Counted from the stretch's first letter, positions 17,875 to 26,532 are shown. The stretch is DNA of 64,000 nt from Rhodobacterales bacterium RIFCSPHIGHO2_02_FULL_62_130 (GCA_001828855.1 MHZT01000024.1:16079-80078), one strand, 5' to 3'. A program made the numbers and translations. The notes: a model not told the origin generated them from the sequence alone.

Positions 17875-18098
17875 AGCAGGCGCCCGATTTCTTCGGCGGT
17901 CAGCACCTTGCCCGCCGACAGCACCTTTTCATCCACGACCAGGCCGGGCGTGGACATGATGCCATAGGCCGCGATTTCGGCAAAGTCGGTGACTTTGACG
18001 ATCTGGGCGTCCTTGCCCGCCGCATCGGCCGCTGCTTTGGCGTTTTCGCCAAGCGTCACGCATTTCTTGCAGCCCGAGCCGAGGATCTTGATGATCAT
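17871..18098 (-). CDS. Small thioredoxin-like protein (CxxC)
   Basis: This 75-residue protein has a single compact glutaredoxin/thioredoxin fold of the TM0996/MTH895 type: MIIKILGSGCKKCVTLGENA, then the cis-Pro segment AYGIMSTPGLVVD. The active site is CKKC. The start at 18098 is chosen over a long upstream frame because it has AAAGGA just upstream and matches the family length. It lies 11 bases after the permease gene and overlaps osmC by ATGA. This protein family is often found next to ArsP/DUF318 permeases, where it may reduce or hand over a thiol-bound metal. Confidence 0.85.
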   Translation of the reverse strand: MIIKILGSGCKKCVTLGENAKAAADAAGKDAQIVKVTDFAEIAAYGIMSTPGLVVDEKVLSAGKVLTAEEIGRLL

Positions 18099-18109
18099 GA
18101 TCTGTCCTT

Positions 18110-19108
18110 TCAGATGAACCAGTGGGTGATGGCGTTGAAGGTGAAGCCGATGGTGAGGATGCCCACGGTCACGACGCCGGTGAACGTGGCCAGCAGCGGC
18201 AGCTTGACCACGCGCTTGAGCATGATGAGCGAGGGCAGCGACAGCGCCGTCACCGCCATCATGAAGGCCAGCACGGTGCCAAGGCCAACGCCCTTGCCCA
18301 CCAGCGCTTCGGCTATCGGCAGGGTGCCGAAGATGTCGGCGTACATCGGGATGCCCACCAAGGTGGCCACCGGCACTGCCCACCACTTGTCCTGCCCGAG
18401 CAGCGCCCCGATGGTTTCGGCCGGCACCCAGTTGTGGATCGCCGCGCCGATGCCGACCCCGATCAGGACGTATGGCCAGACCTTGCGCACGATCTCCAGC
18501 ACCTGATCACGAGCGAAGGCCAGACGCTCGGCCCGCGTCATGGTTTCATCCGCATCCGTGACCGGCACGTTGCGCACGAAGCCAGCGACCTGATCCTCCA
18601 TCCCCAGCTTGCCGATGATCGTGCCGCCAATGATCGCCACCAGCAGGCCGACCCCCACATAGGCCAACGCGATGGGCCAGCTGAAGATCGAGGCCAGCAG
18701 GATGACCGAGGCCATGTCCACCAGAGGTGATGAGATCAGGAACGAAAACGTCACCCCTAACGGCAGCCCGGCAGCGGTAAAGCCGATGAACAGCGGGATA
18801 GACGAGCACGAGCAGAACGGCGTGATGGTGCCCAGAAGTGCGCCAAGGATGTTTGCGCCGATCCCCGACCGCCCACCGAGGATGCGTCGCGTGCGTTCGG
18901 GCGGGAAATAGCTTTGCACGTAGGAGATGACAAAGATCAGGACAGACAGCAGAATGAATATCTTGATTACATCATAGACGAAGAACTGCACCGAGCCGCC
19001 GATGCGCGAGGCCGGGTCCAGCCCGACCGCCTGCACCCCCGCTGTCACGAGGTCGGACAGCCACTGCATCCGCAAAAGCTGGTCGTTCATCCAGGTGAAG
19101 AGGTTCAT
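18110..19108 (-). CDS. ArsP/SO_0444-type (DUF318) permease
   Basis: I take the start at the ATG at 19108, which overlaps the arsR stop by ATGA, giving 332 residues. About eight to ten helices are present. The family hallmark TPFCSCSSIPLFIGF carries the CxC pair in a membrane segment, and the second half has the related GIPMYADIFGTLPIAEALV. ArsP exports trivalent organoarsenicals; SO_0444 relatives have been linked to Cu/Zn efflux. The adjacent ArsR, thioredoxin, OsmC and CDF genes make a thiophilic-metal export operon. Which cargo applies cannot be read from the sequence. Confidence 0.85.
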   Translation of the reverse strand: MNLFTWMNDQLLRMQWLSDLVTAGVQAVGLDPASRIGGSVQFFVYDVIKIFILLSVLIFVISYVQSYFPPERTRRILGGRSGIGANILGALLGTITPFCSCSSIPLFIGFTAAGLPLGVTFSFLISSPLVDMASVILLASIFSWPIALAYVGVGLLVAIIGGTIIGKLGMEDQVAGFVRNVPVTDADETMTRAERLAFARDQVLEIVRKVWPYVLIGVGIGAAIHNWVPAETIGALLGQDKWWAVPVATLVGIPMYADIFGTLPIAEALVGKGVGLGTVLAFMMAVTALSLPSLIMLKRVVKLPLLATFTGVVTVGILTIGFTFNAITHWFI

Positions 19109-19380
19109 GCCATCACCTCTTCGACCAAGGCAGCAGCCAGCAGGGCGCGCAGATGCGGCGGCAGGTCTGTCCTGATCCGGTAGCGCACCCATTGCGCATC
19201 CCGCTTGTCTACCACCAGCCCGGCTTGCTTCAGCACCTGCATGTGCCGCGACATCCGGCTTTGCGTCGCGCCCAGCTTGCGCATCAGCTCGCAGACGCAG
19301 TGTTCCGAGCCATCAGACAGGAGACGCATCGCCTCAAGACGGGTTGGCTCGGCAAGGGCGGAAAGGACGGAGACGATCAT
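19105..19380 (-). CDS. arsR: ArsR-family regulator with ELCVCDL-like metal site
   Basis: This 91-residue repressor starts MIVSVLSALAEPTRLEAMRL, and the alpha3 metal-binding motif is EHCVCELM, equivalent to the ELCVCDL site that senses As(III)/Sb(III) or Cd/Zn. The recognition helix is ATQSRMSRHMQVLKQAGLV. I chose the ATG at 19380 because a GGAG site precedes it and because the palindrome ATGCGCA-TC-TGCGCAT lies just upstream, which would otherwise be inside the coding region. It heads the permease-thioredoxin-osmC-CDF operon and is divergent from the ArsR::ArsC fusion gene. Confidence 0.87.
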   Translation of the reverse strand: MIVSVLSALAEPTRLEAMRLLSDGSEHCVCELMRKLGATQSRMSRHMQVLKQAGLVVDKRDAQWVRYRIRTDLPPHLRALLAAALVEEVMA

Positions 19381-19396
19381 CAGGGAACTCCACTTC

Positions 19397-19412
19397 ATGC
19401 GCATCTGCGCAT
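19397..19412. promoter_or_regulatory. ArsR/SmtB-type palindromic operator
   Basis: ATGCGCA-TC-TGCGCAT has perfect 7-base arms with a 2-base centre, 17 bases upstream of the arsR start. Adjacent CTT and AAG extend the dyad with one base offset. Size and position fit autoregulation by the ELCVCDL-type ArsR. Confidence 0.55.
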
Positions 19413-19500
19413 AAGCGGGCAATGTCCGCAGTGATCTGGATCAATCAGGCTGGCATTTCGACCCGGGTTGTCATGAAACCTTCATTGGACGCACTCATTT

Positions 19501-19520
19501 ACTTCCTTTAATCGGGAAGT
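19501..19520. promoter_or_regulatory. Inverted repeat over the ribosome site of the ArsR::ArsC gene
   Basis: ACTTCC and GGAAGT, separated by 8 bases, end exactly one base before the ATG at 19521, and the second arm contains the ribosome-binding purines. It could be the autoregulatory operator of the fusion protein's DNA-binding domain, or an RNA hairpin masking the ribosome site. Confidence 0.4.
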
Positions 19521-20375
19521 ATGGAACAGAATCGCGCCGCCCATGCCTTCGCCACACTCGGCCATCCCGGTCGGATGGCTGTCTTTCGTCTCTTGATGCG
19601 CTTTGCCCCGCAGGGCGTGCGGCCGACCGAGATCGCCGAGGCGCTTGGGATGAAACAGAACACGCTGTCGCACCATCTGGCAGACCTGACGGCGTCTGGC
19701 CTCGTGCAGGTCACGCGGGTCGGCCGGTCCCTCTACTACGCCGTCGATCTCGACACGACCGAAGGATTGATCGGCTACCTCGCCCTCGATGTTGGTCGTG
19801 CCCGGCCCGATCTCCTTGCCCCCTTGCTCTCTGCCCCAAAGGACGCCGCCCAAATGGACCCGAATATCCCCGACACCGACTTTGACGTGCTTTTCATCTG
19901 CTCAGGCAACTCGGCCCGCTCGATCTTTGCAGAGGCCTTGCTCCGCGATCTGGGCAAGGGCAAGTTCCAGGCCTTCTCCGCCGGAACGCGCCCCAACACC
20001 GAGTTGAACCCCTTCGCGCTGGAAATCCTGAAGCGCAACGGCCATGACACCTCGTTACTGCGATCCAAGCACATCTCGGAGTTCCAGCGGCCGGGCGCTA
20101 TCGTGATGGATTTCGTCTTCACCGTCTGCGACACGGCGGCGGCCGAGGAATGTCCGCCTTGGCCAGGTCAGCCCATTACCGGCCATTGGGGCTTGCCAGA
20201 CCCGGTGAAAGCAACGGGAACGGATGCAGAGAAGGCGCTTGTCTTTGCTCAGACCTACGCTGGCCTGCGGCGGCGCATCATGACCTTCGTCGAGCTGCCT
20301 TTTGAGTCGCTTAGCCGGATGTCTCTCCAATCCCGTGTTGATGCTATCGGCACTGACGCACAAGCAAAGGCCTGA
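19521..20375 (+). CDS. ArsR::LMW-PTP-type arsenate reductase fusion
   Basis: This 284-residue fusion has an N-terminal ArsR-type winged helix (residues 5-100; [21 protein letters not shown]) joined to a low-molecular-weight phosphatase-type arsenate reductase (about 120-270). The reductase P-loop is CSGNSARS with Cys127, and a second Cys pair lies in [15 protein letters not shown], the spacing used by thioredoxin-coupled ArsC. It reduces As(V) to As(III). The DNA-binding part has no cysteine at all before Cys127, so it lacks a classic As(III) site. It is followed after 5 bases by the arsenate-type GAPDH and by arsJ, and is divergent from another arsR. Confidence 0.9.
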   Translation: MEQNRAAHAFATLGHPGRMAVFRLLMRFAPQGVRPTEIAEALGMKQNTLSHHLADLTASGLVQVTRVGRSLYYAVDLDTTEGLIGYLALDVGRARPDLLAPLLSAPKDAAQMDPNIPDTDFDVLFICSGNSARSIFAEALLRDLGKGKFQAFSAGTRPNTELNPFALEILKRNGHDTSLLRSKHISEFQRPGAIVMDFVFTVCDTAAAEECPPWPGQPITGHWGLPDPVKATGTDAEKALVFAQTYAGLRRRIMTFVELPFESLSRMSLQSRVDAIGTDAQAKA

Positions 20376-20380
20376 CCCAC

Positions 20381-21388
20381 ATGACCCGCATCGCTCTCAA
20401 CGGCCTTGGCCGCATTGGAAAGCTTGTCCTGCGCGACCTGATCGACACCGGTGCTGGCGGTGAGATCGTGATGCTAAACGATCCCGTCGGCGATGCCGAA
20501 CAGCATGCCCTGCTTATGGAATTTGACTCCGTCCATGGCCGCTGGCACACGCCGGTCGCGGCCGGTGAAGGAGCACTGGTTCTGAACGGCCAGACCATCC
20601 GGCTGACGCATGAGAAGACTATCGAAGCACTGCCGCTGGCGGAACAGGGCGTTGATCTGGTCATCGACTGCACGGGAGTCTTCAAGACCGCCGCAAAGGT
20701 GGCGCCTTACTATGCGGCGGGGGTCAAGAAGGTTGTGGTCTCGGCCCCGGTCAAGGACGGTGGCGCGCTTAACCTGGTCTATGGCGTCAATCATCACCTT
20801 TACGATGGCTCGCAGACTCTGGTCACTGCGGCCTCTTGCACGACGAACTGCCTCGCCCCGGTGGTCAAGGTGATCCACGAGGCGCTTGGCATCCGCCACG
20901 GGTCGATCACCACGATCCATGATGTCACCAACACACAAACCATCGTGGATCGCCCGGCCAAAGACATGCGCCGGGCGCGGTCTGCGCTTTTGAACCTGAT
21001 CCCGACCACTACCGGATCCGCTACCGCCATCACCCTGATCTATCCTGAACTCAAGGGCCGCTTGAACGGCCACGCCGTGCGGGTGCCGCTCTTGAACGCA
21101 TCGCTCACCGATTGCGTGTTCGAAGTAGAGCGGGCGACGACAGTAGACGAAGTGAACGCGCTGTTCAAGGCCGCCGCAGAAGGCCCGCTGGAGGGCATTC
21201 TGGGGTATGAGACGCGCCCGCTGGTGTCATGCGACTTCACCAACGATCCGCGGTCGTCGATCATAGACGCGCTGTCGACCATGGTCATCAACGGCACGCA
21301 GGTGAAAATCTACGCCTGGTATGACAACGAGTGGGGCTATTCCTGCCGCCTCGCCGACATCGCGCGGATGGTCGCGGGGTCGCTGTGA
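20381..21388 (+). CDS. ArsJ-associated glyceraldehyde-3-phosphate dehydrogenase
   Basis: This 335-residue GAPDH has the NAD-binding start [19 protein letters not shown] and the catalytic SCTTNC motif, then the conserved C-terminal [10 protein letters not shown]. In clusters with arsJ, such enzymes use arsenate in place of phosphate and make 1-arseno-3-phosphoglycerate. The gene lies 5 bases after the ArsR::ArsC gene and overlaps arsJ (GTGA), so the three are co-translated. As a housekeeping copy is usually elsewhere, its placement here points to the arsenate-detoxifying role. The sequence alone does not separate it from a glycolytic enzyme. Confidence 0.9.
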   Translation: MTRIALNGLGRIGKLVLRDLIDTGAGGEIVMLNDPVGDAEQHALLMEFDSVHGRWHTPVAAGEGALVLNGQTIRLTHEKTIEALPLAEQGVDLVIDCTGVFKTAAKVAPYYAAGVKKVVVSAPVKDGGALNLVYGVNHHLYDGSQTLVTAASCTTNCLAPVVKVIHEALGIRHGSITTIHDVTNTQTIVDRPAKDMRRARSALLNLIPTTTGSATAITLIYPELKGRLNGHAVRVPLLNASLTDCVFEVERATTVDEVNALFKAAAEGPLEGILGYETRPLVSCDFTNDPRSSIIDALSTMVINGTQVKIYAWYDNEWGYSCRLADIARMVAGSL

Positions 21389-22656
21389 CCGAAGCCGTGA
21401 CCACGGCCGCCCCGCCGCCGAACCCGTTGCGCGCCTATGCGGCCGTGACGGCGGCCTATTGGGCCTTCATGCTGTCCGACGGCGCGCTGCGGATGCTGGT
21501 GCTCTTGCACTTCAACAGCCTTGGCTTCACGCCGGTGCAGCTTGCGTGGCTGTTCTTGCTGTATGAAGTGGCGGGCATCGTGACGAACCTTGCGGCAGGC
21601 TGGCTGGCCGCGCGCTTCGGGCTGGCCGCTACGCTTTATGGCGGGCTAGTCTTGCAGATTGGGGCGCTGGTCGCGCTCGCCCAGCTTGACCCGTCGTGGG
21701 GTGTTGCCGCCTCGGTCGCCTTTGTCATGGCTGTGCAGGGCGTCTCGGGCGTGGCCAAGGATCTGGCCAAGATGTCTTCGAAATCCGCCGTGAAACTGCT
21801 TGCGCCCAAGGAAGATGGGGGACTCTTCCGTTGGGTGGCGTTGCTGACCGGGTCGAAGAATGCCGTAAAGGGGCTGGGCTTCTTCCTCGGCGCGGCGCTT
21901 CTGGCTCTGGCAGGTTTTCAGACAGCTGTCTGGGGCATGGCGGCGGTGCTTGCGGTCATCTTGATTGCGGTTGTTCTGTTCTTGCCAGCGGGCTTGCCCG
22001 GACGGATGAAATCGGACGAGGCCTGGGGCGGCTGGCGGTCGCGCGATGCACGCGTGAACCGCCTGAGCCTCGCCCGCATGTTCCTGTTCGGTGCGCGCGA
22101 TGTGTGGTTTGTTGTTGGCATCCCGGTTTATTTCCAATCTGTCCTGTCCGACGGTACTGCCGAAGGGCGGCGCGAGGCGTTCTTCCTGATCGGCAGCTTC
22201 CTTGCGCTTTGGATCATCGCCTATGGCGTGGTGCAGGCCTTTGCCCCCCGGCTTCTGGGTGGCAAGGGCCAGCCCGAGGCCGAGACAACCCGCAAGGCCA
22301 TTCTCTGGGCCGGGCTGCTGGTGCCGATCCCGTTCCTTCTGGCCGGTGCGGCATGGGCGGCCGAAGGGCCTGCGCCATGGCTGACCGCCACGCTGATCGG
22401 GGGCCTTCTGTTGTTCGGCTTCGTCTTTGCAGTGAATTCCTCGGTCCATTCCTATCTGATCCTCGCCTTCGGATCGGCGGAACGGATCACACGAGATGTG
22501 GGCTTTTACTACATGGCCAATGCCGCAGGCCGCCTGATCGGCACGCTCCTGTCGGGCCTAAGCTACCAGATCGGGGGGCTGCCCCTGTGCCTTGCCACAG
22601 CAGGCATCATGGCCCTTGCAAGCTGGGTTGCGGCACGGAGGCTCAGGTTCGCCTGA
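21385..22656 (+). CDS. arsJ: ArsJ organoarsenical (1-arseno-3-phosphoglycerate) efflux MFS permease
   Basis: A 423-residue MFS protein with twelve predicted helices. The start is the GTG at 21385 that overlaps the GAPDH stop (GTGA); a longer frame upstream is inside the GAPDH gene. Conserved ArsJ stretches include [20 protein letters not shown] and [19 protein letters not shown]. It extrudes 1-arseno-3-phosphoglycerate, which then falls apart to arsenate outside, giving As(V) resistance without reduction. Having ArsC and ArsJ in one operon gives two fates for As(V). Its 3' end overlaps the convergent MFS gene by 14 bases. Confidence 0.93.
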   Translation: MTEAVTTAAPPPNPLRAYAAVTAAYWAFMLSDGALRMLVLLHFNSLGFTPVQLAWLFLLYEVAGIVTNLAAGWLAARFGLAATLYGGLVLQIGALVALAQLDPSWGVAASVAFVMAVQGVSGVAKDLAKMSSKSAVKLLAPKEDGGLFRWVALLTGSKNAVKGLGFFLGAALLALAGFQTAVWGMAAVLAVILIAVVLFLPAGLPGRMKSDEAWGGWRSRDARVNRLSLARMFLFGARDVWFVVGIPVYFQSVLSDGTAEGRREAFFLIGSFLALWIIAYGVVQAFAPRLLGGKGQPEAETTRKAILWAGLLVPIPFLLAGAAWAAEGPAPWLTATLIGGLLLFGFVFAVNSSVHSYLILAFGSAERITRDVGFYYMANAAGRLIGTLLSGLSYQIGGLPLCLATAGIMALASWVAARRLRFA

Positions 22657-23803
22657 GCAGGAGCAGCGCCGCGGTCGCCAGCAAACCGATCATTGCGGTC
22701 AGCCAAATCGCCTGCAAACCCCAAGTCGCCAACGCCGCACCGAAGATAAGCGGAGCGGCAGCTTGGAGCAAACGGGCTGGCGCATTGAGCCAACCAAGAC
22801 GCGCGCCATAGCCAGCCGCCCCAAATAGGGCGAGCGGCAAGGTGCCTTTGGCAATGGTCAGGATACCGTTGCCAGCCCCGTGCAATATGGCAAATCCATA
22901 GGCGGCAGGACCACCGAAAACCACCAGACAAAGCGCAGCCAGCGGATGGGCCGAAGCGGCCAGTCGGGCCGATGCCAGCGGATGGAACCGCCGCAACAAC
23001 CCGAACTCCAGGATACGCGCCGCTACTTGGGCTGGGCCAATCAGGGCGCCTGCAGCGATGGCGACGGCCGTGCTGGCCCCCGCCGCTTGCAACAGCCCCG
23101 GCAAATGCGCGGCCATGGCGGTCGAGTTGAACCAGGTTGCTGCAAAGACAAAAGCCAGCAACCAGAGCGCAAAACGTGGGGGAGGTGGTCCCTCTGCCGC
23201 GTCCGGCATTGGGGCAGTGATCTTTTGCGCTCCTCTGGGCAGAAGCGCGTTCAGCGGGAGCGCAAGAAAGAGGTGGATCAGCGCCCAGCCAATGCAGGCC
23301 TCGCGCCAGCCCCAGCTTGCCAGCATCAGCCCTGACAGGGGCCAACCCACGGTGCTGGCAAAACCGGCAATCAGGGTAATGCCGGTGATTGGTCCCCGCG
23401 CCTCCTTGCCGTAGATGCCTGCCAACGAGGCAAATGCCGCCTCGTATAGCCCTATGCCCATGCCAAGTCCGATGATAGCCCATCCGGCGAACAACACGAC
23501 CGGAGAAGGCGCTGCCGCCAGCAACGCCAGTCCGGCGGCAAAGATCAGGTTCGACAGCATCAGCACGCCCCGCCCGCCGATCCGGTCGATCCGCGCCCCC
23601 GCCCATGGCCCGATCGTGGCCGAAACCACCATCGCCATGGAAAACGCTCCGAACACCCAGACAGGCGACAGGCCGAAGCTGGCCGCCATCGGTGCGGCCA
23701 GAACGGCAGGGATGTAGTAACTGGACGCCCAGCCGATAGTTTGCGCGATGCCAAGCGCCGTGACGATCCAGCCGCGACGGGCAGGCGGCAGGGTCAACAG
23801 CAT
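22643..23803 (-). CDS. MFS transporter downstream of the arsO-like gene
   Basis: This 386-residue MFS permease has about twelve helices (for example GWASSYYIPAVLAAPMA in helix 1 and WAGARIDRIGGRGVLM in the helix 2-3 loop). It follows the Cys-tailed flavoprotein gene with a 10-base overlap and must share its transcript, with ArsR at the head. This gene order, arsR-flavoprotein-MFS, suggests export of the flavoprotein's product. The MFS is not ArsJ-like in its conserved blocks. Substrate is unknown; a soft-metal or organoarsenical compound is inferred. Confidence 0.8.
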   Translation of the reverse strand: MLLTLPPARRGWIVTALGIAQTIGWASSYYIPAVLAAPMAASFGLSPVWVFGAFSMAMVVSATIGPWAGARIDRIGGRGVLMLSNLIFAAGLALLAAAPSPVVLFAGWAIIGLGMGIGLYEAAFASLAGIYGKEARGPITGITLIAGFASTVGWPLSGLMLASWGWREACIGWALIHLFLALPLNALLPRGAQKITAPMPDAAEGPPPPRFALWLLAFVFAATWFNSTAMAAHLPGLLQAAGASTAVAIAAGALIGPAQVAARILEFGLLRRFHPLASARLAASAHPLAALCLVVFGGPAAYGFAILHGAGNGILTIAKGTLPLALFGAAGYGARLGWLNAPARLLQAAAPLIFGAALATWGLQAIWLTAMIGLLATAALLLLRRT

Positions 23804-25161
23804 GCGGTGACCTTGGCCAGTTCAACCGTTGTGCCGCAGCCGCAGCCCGAGGCACCCTTGTCTTTTGCCACCTCATCCTTGGCACAGCAGGCATCCGCCC
23901 GCGTCTTTGCGGGCCCCCCGCAACAGCTTGCAGCAACAGCCTGCGTTGCCTTCGGCCCCGGGCCGTTGCAGACCCCCGTCTCGGGCAGGTCAAGTTCCAC
24001 CCGGGCTGCGGCGACATGATCTCCGGCGAGGGCTGCAACGATCGAACGCACCTGTTCATGCCCCGTGGCCAAAAGGAAAGTCGGCGCCCGGCCATAGGAC
24101 TTCATCCCCGCGATGTAGAAACCGGGTTCGGGCTGCTCGAGTTCCATTGCCCCATGCGGCCGCACCGTGCCGCAGGAATGTTGGTTCGGGTCAATCAGAG
24201 GGGCGAGAACCGGCGGGCATTCCAGTGATGGATCAAGAGACACCCGAAGCTCCCGAAGAATGGAGAGGTCCGGCCGAAACCCCGTCGCGATCACCAATTC
24301 ATCAACGTCAACTTGCCTGCCATCGGTCGCCGTTGCTTTCAGCGGGCTGGTTCCTTCGACGGACGCAAGGCGGAAACTGCTTTCCAGCTTGATGCGGCCT
24401 TCCTTTACCAGCCGCGCAAGCTCGGTCCCAAGAGCACCCCGCGCGGCCAGCTGGTCAGCCGCTCCACCGCCCAAGGCCCGCGTGATCGTAGGGGCGCGGC
24501 AAAGCCAGATCACTTGCGTAGCTGGCAGATCAGACAGGGCGATCAGTGTTCCAATCGCAGAATGGCCGCCACCAAGAACCGCCACCTGCTTTCCAGCAAA
24601 GCGCGACTTGTCCTGCCCAGCCACGTCAGGCATGCCATAGGTAATCCGCGCGTTGCCGGTTTCGCCCGGCACAGGACGACCTGCTCCGCCCGGGTTCGGC
24701 TGGAACCATGTCCCGGTCGCGTCGATCACGGCATCAGCGCGATGCCATTCTCTGCCGGTAACCCCTTCGGTTTCGATCACGAAAGGCGTCTTCACACGGC
24801 CTGCATCCTTGACCTTGTCGATTCCCTCACGGGAGACCGCCACGACGCGGCGACCGAGTTGCAGCCAAGGCGCAAGTGATTGGCCAAGCGGTTCGAGGTA
24901 GTCCGTCAGAAGATCATCCCCGGTCGGATGTGCCTCCGGATCCGGTCGTTTCCAGCCCTCCCCTTCGAGCCGGCGAGCTGCTGAGGCATCAATGTTGTAG
25001 CGCCAGTTCGAAAACATGGGCACGTGGCCCCAGGCCCGGACAGCGTGTCCGACGGCATCGCCTTGCTCGAGAACCAAGGGGAGCATGCCGCGCTCCAGCA
25101 CATGAGCGGCGGCGGCAAGCCCGACTGGACCCGCGCCAAGGATCGCAACTGTCTTTGTCAT
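23794..25161 (-). CDS. FAD/NADPH flavoprotein monooxygenase-like (ArsO-like) with Cys-rich C-terminal tail
   Basis: This 455-residue protein has an FAD Rossmann motif (LGAGPVGLAAAAHVLERG, residues 7-24) and an NADPH motif (AVLGGGHSAIGTL, near 190), plus ATGFRPD, like flavin monooxygenases of the ArsO/SidA type. The unusual part is the last 60 residues, with nine cysteines arranged as single C, CC, CC, CxC and CC (ASCCGGPAK, DACCAKDE, SGCGCGTT and a terminal ACC). Such a tail could bind As(III) or another soft metal. It is transcribed after arsR, with a second copy of the ArsR operator in between, and before an MFS permease. The reaction is unknown. Confidence 0.8.
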   Translation of the reverse strand: MTKTVAILGAGPVGLAAAAHVLERGMLPLVLEQGDAVGHAVRAWGHVPMFSNWRYNIDASAARRLEGEGWKRPDPEAHPTGDDLLTDYLEPLGQSLAPWLQLGRRVVAVSREGIDKVKDAGRVKTPFVIETEGVTGREWHRADAVIDATGTWFQPNPGGAGRPVPGETGNARITYGMPDVAGQDKSRFAGKQVAVLGGGHSAIGTLIALSDLPATQVIWLCRAPTITRALGGGAADQLAARGALGTELARLVKEGRIKLESSFRLASVEGTSPLKATATDGRQVDVDELVIATGFRPDLSILRELRVSLDPSLECPPVLAPLIDPNQHSCGTVRPHGAMELEQPEPGFYIAGMKSYGRAPTFLLATGHEQVRSIVAALAGDHVAAARVELDLPETGVCNGPGPKATQAVAASCCGGPAKTRADACCAKDEVAKDKGASGCGCGTTVELAKVTACC

Positions 25162-25179
25162 TCCGCTGTTCCTTTTCTG

Positions 25180-25199
25180 CTAGAAATATCGAAATATAG
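25180..25199. promoter_or_regulatory. Second copy of the arsR-type operator, in front of the flavoprotein gene
   Basis: CTAGAAATATCGAAATATAG is an AT-rich near-palindrome 19 bases upstream of the flavoprotein start. It shares the elements CTAGAAATA and TCGAAATATA with the site at 25540-25563 (on the appropriate strand). The flavoprotein gene may have its own ArsR-controlled promoter. Confidence 0.55.
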
Positions 25200-25216
25200 A
25201 GGCTGAGGATATGCCC

Positions 25217-25519
25217 TCATTTGCTCGTCACGCAGGCGTCGGCGCAGCATTCCGCCGCCAGATCATCGATCAGTCCGCGCATCACAGGGTAATTCGTCCG
25301 GCAGATCAATGAGGTGCCGGCCCGCTCCTGCTGGATCAGATCGACCTGAAGCAATGCGCGGCAGTGGTGTGACAGCGTGGATCCAGGAATGCCCAGCTTT
25401 TCCTGACACTGGCCCATCGAAAGCCCGGTCTCGCCCGCACGCACAAGCAGACGATACAAACGCAAGCGTGTCGAGTTCCCAAGAGCGGCGAGGCGAGATG
25501 CAGCAAGGTCGATGTCCAT
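25217..25519 (-). CDS. arsR: ArsR-family regulator with C-terminal Cys cluster
   Basis: A 100-residue winged-helix repressor: LAALGNSTRLRLYRLLVRAG, recognition helix GIPGSTLSHHCRALLQVDLI. The possible metal ligands are the Cys in MGQCQEK, the Cys in SHHCRAL, and a C-terminal AECCADACVTSK. It lacks the ELCVCDL site, so its sensing site differs from the ArsR at 19105. A GGAG site precedes the start. It heads the flavoprotein-MFS operon, with palindromic AT-rich sequences both upstream of itself and before the flavoprotein gene. Confidence 0.85.
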   Translation of the reverse strand: MDIDLAASRLAALGNSTRLRLYRLLVRAGETGLSMGQCQEKLGIPGSTLSHHCRALLQVDLIQQERAGTSLICRTNYPVMRGLIDDLAAECCADACVTSK

Positions 25520-25539
25520 GGCGGCGACTCCTTATTCGG

Positions 25540-25563
25540 TATTTCTAGCATATTCGAAATATA
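25540..25563. promoter_or_regulatory. AT-rich operator upstream of arsR (flavoprotein-MFS operon)
   Basis: TATTTC, a 10-base centre, and GAAATA form a dyad 21 bases upstream of the arsR start, in sequence much more AT-rich than its surroundings. The site shares CTAGxxATATTCGAAATATA-like elements with the copy at 25180-25199. Confidence 0.55.
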
Positions 25564-25656
25564 ATGCAAGATGAAGTTCTTGTGGACCCTCAGACCCTCA
25601 CCGCATCGCTTCTTGTGAGGCCTAGTTGGGCCGCCGGAGGTTACGAACGAACTCGC

Positions 25657-26520
25657 TTATCGCACCAGGACGACGGGCACTTTGCAGCTCCGGATCATCG
25701 CGGTCGTGGTCGAGCCGATGATCAGGCTGCGGATACGGCTGTGGCCGTAGGCGCCCATGACCAGTAAGTCGAACTGTGCGTCCTCCACCAGCTTGGCCAA
25801 TGCTGCTTCAGGCTGGCCGGGAAGGACGGAGGTTTCCGCTTCGATTCCTGCGGCCTTCAGGATCGCGCGCGCATCGATCAGAATTCTGGTGACCTCGGGC
25901 GTGGCAGCGCCCACGGTGACCAAATGCACGGTAAGACCCTGAAAAAGCGGGCTACGGGCGATGTGATCGACAGCCTTCATTGCCGAAGCGCCGCCGTCAT
26001 AGGCGACCAGCACCTTCGAGATCGGCTTGAAGGCGCGCGAGGCGACGAACACCGGTTTGTGGCTGGCTCGGATGATGCGCTCCAGGTTCGAACCAAGGTG
26101 CCCCTTGGCGAAATCTGCCGCCTCGCCCCGCTTGCCGATCAGGATCACCCGGGCGTCGGCTTCGACAGCGGTGAGCGCTTCGACAATGTCGCCTTGACGC
26201 AAGCGGGTGGTGACTTCGGTCACGCCTGCCTTTTCCAGCAAAGCCTGCGCGTCGTCGAGGATCGCCCGGCCACGATGGCTGATAAGCTTCGCGCGCTGTG
26301 CGTCCAGTTCGGCCAGTTGCTCCATCAGAGCCGTTCGCGCCCCGAGCGCAATCGCGCCGGAATGATCGTGTGTATCGGACGCCTCGCGACGGCCGAGGAC
26401 GTGGATCAGTTCCACCGGTGCCCCGGTGCGGCTGGCGATCCAGGCCGCATGGTCGCAAACGCTGGCGGAATAGATCGAGCCGTCAACAAGGGCGACAATC
26501 TTCTGTGGTTGGTTGGTCAT
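25657..26520 (-). CDS. Tandem-domain universal stress protein
   Basis: This 287-residue protein carries two UspA domains. The second ends in MGAYGHSRIRSLIIGSTT, the GxxG(x9)GST nucleotide-binding motif. The first begins KIVALVDGSIYSASVCDHAA and has IGKRGEAADFAKGHLGSNLE in the equivalent place. Tandem Usp proteins bind ATP and help stress survival. The gene starts 12 bases after the SulP gene on the same strand, so SulP and Usp are co-transcribed, a pairing common in proteobacteria. Confidence 0.88.
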   Translation of the reverse strand: MTNQPQKIVALVDGSIYSASVCDHAAWIASRTGAPVELIHVLGRREASDTHDHSGAIALGARTALMEQLAELDAQRAKLISHRGRAILDDAQALLEKAGVTEVTTRLRQGDIVEALTAVEADARVILIGKRGEAADFAKGHLGSNLERIIRASHKPVFVASRAFKPISKVLVAYDGGASAMKAVDHIARSPLFQGLTVHLVTVGAATPEVTRILIDARAILKAAGIEAETSVLPGQPEAALAKLVEDAQFDLLVMGAYGHSRIRSLIIGSTTTAMIRSCKVPVVLVR

Positions 26521-26532
26521 ATGCCTGTCCCC

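Noticed and set aside
19431..19444. GTGAT-CTGG-ATCAA as an FNR-type box before arsR
   Set aside because: The first half deviates from TTGAT, and the arsenic genes around it give no reason to expect oxygen control. Kept as weak only.
22563..24095. 510-codon minus-strand frame over the MFS gene
   Set aside because: Same strand but a different frame from the MFS permease and flavoprotein; Trp/Arg/Cys-rich composition is that of a shifted frame.
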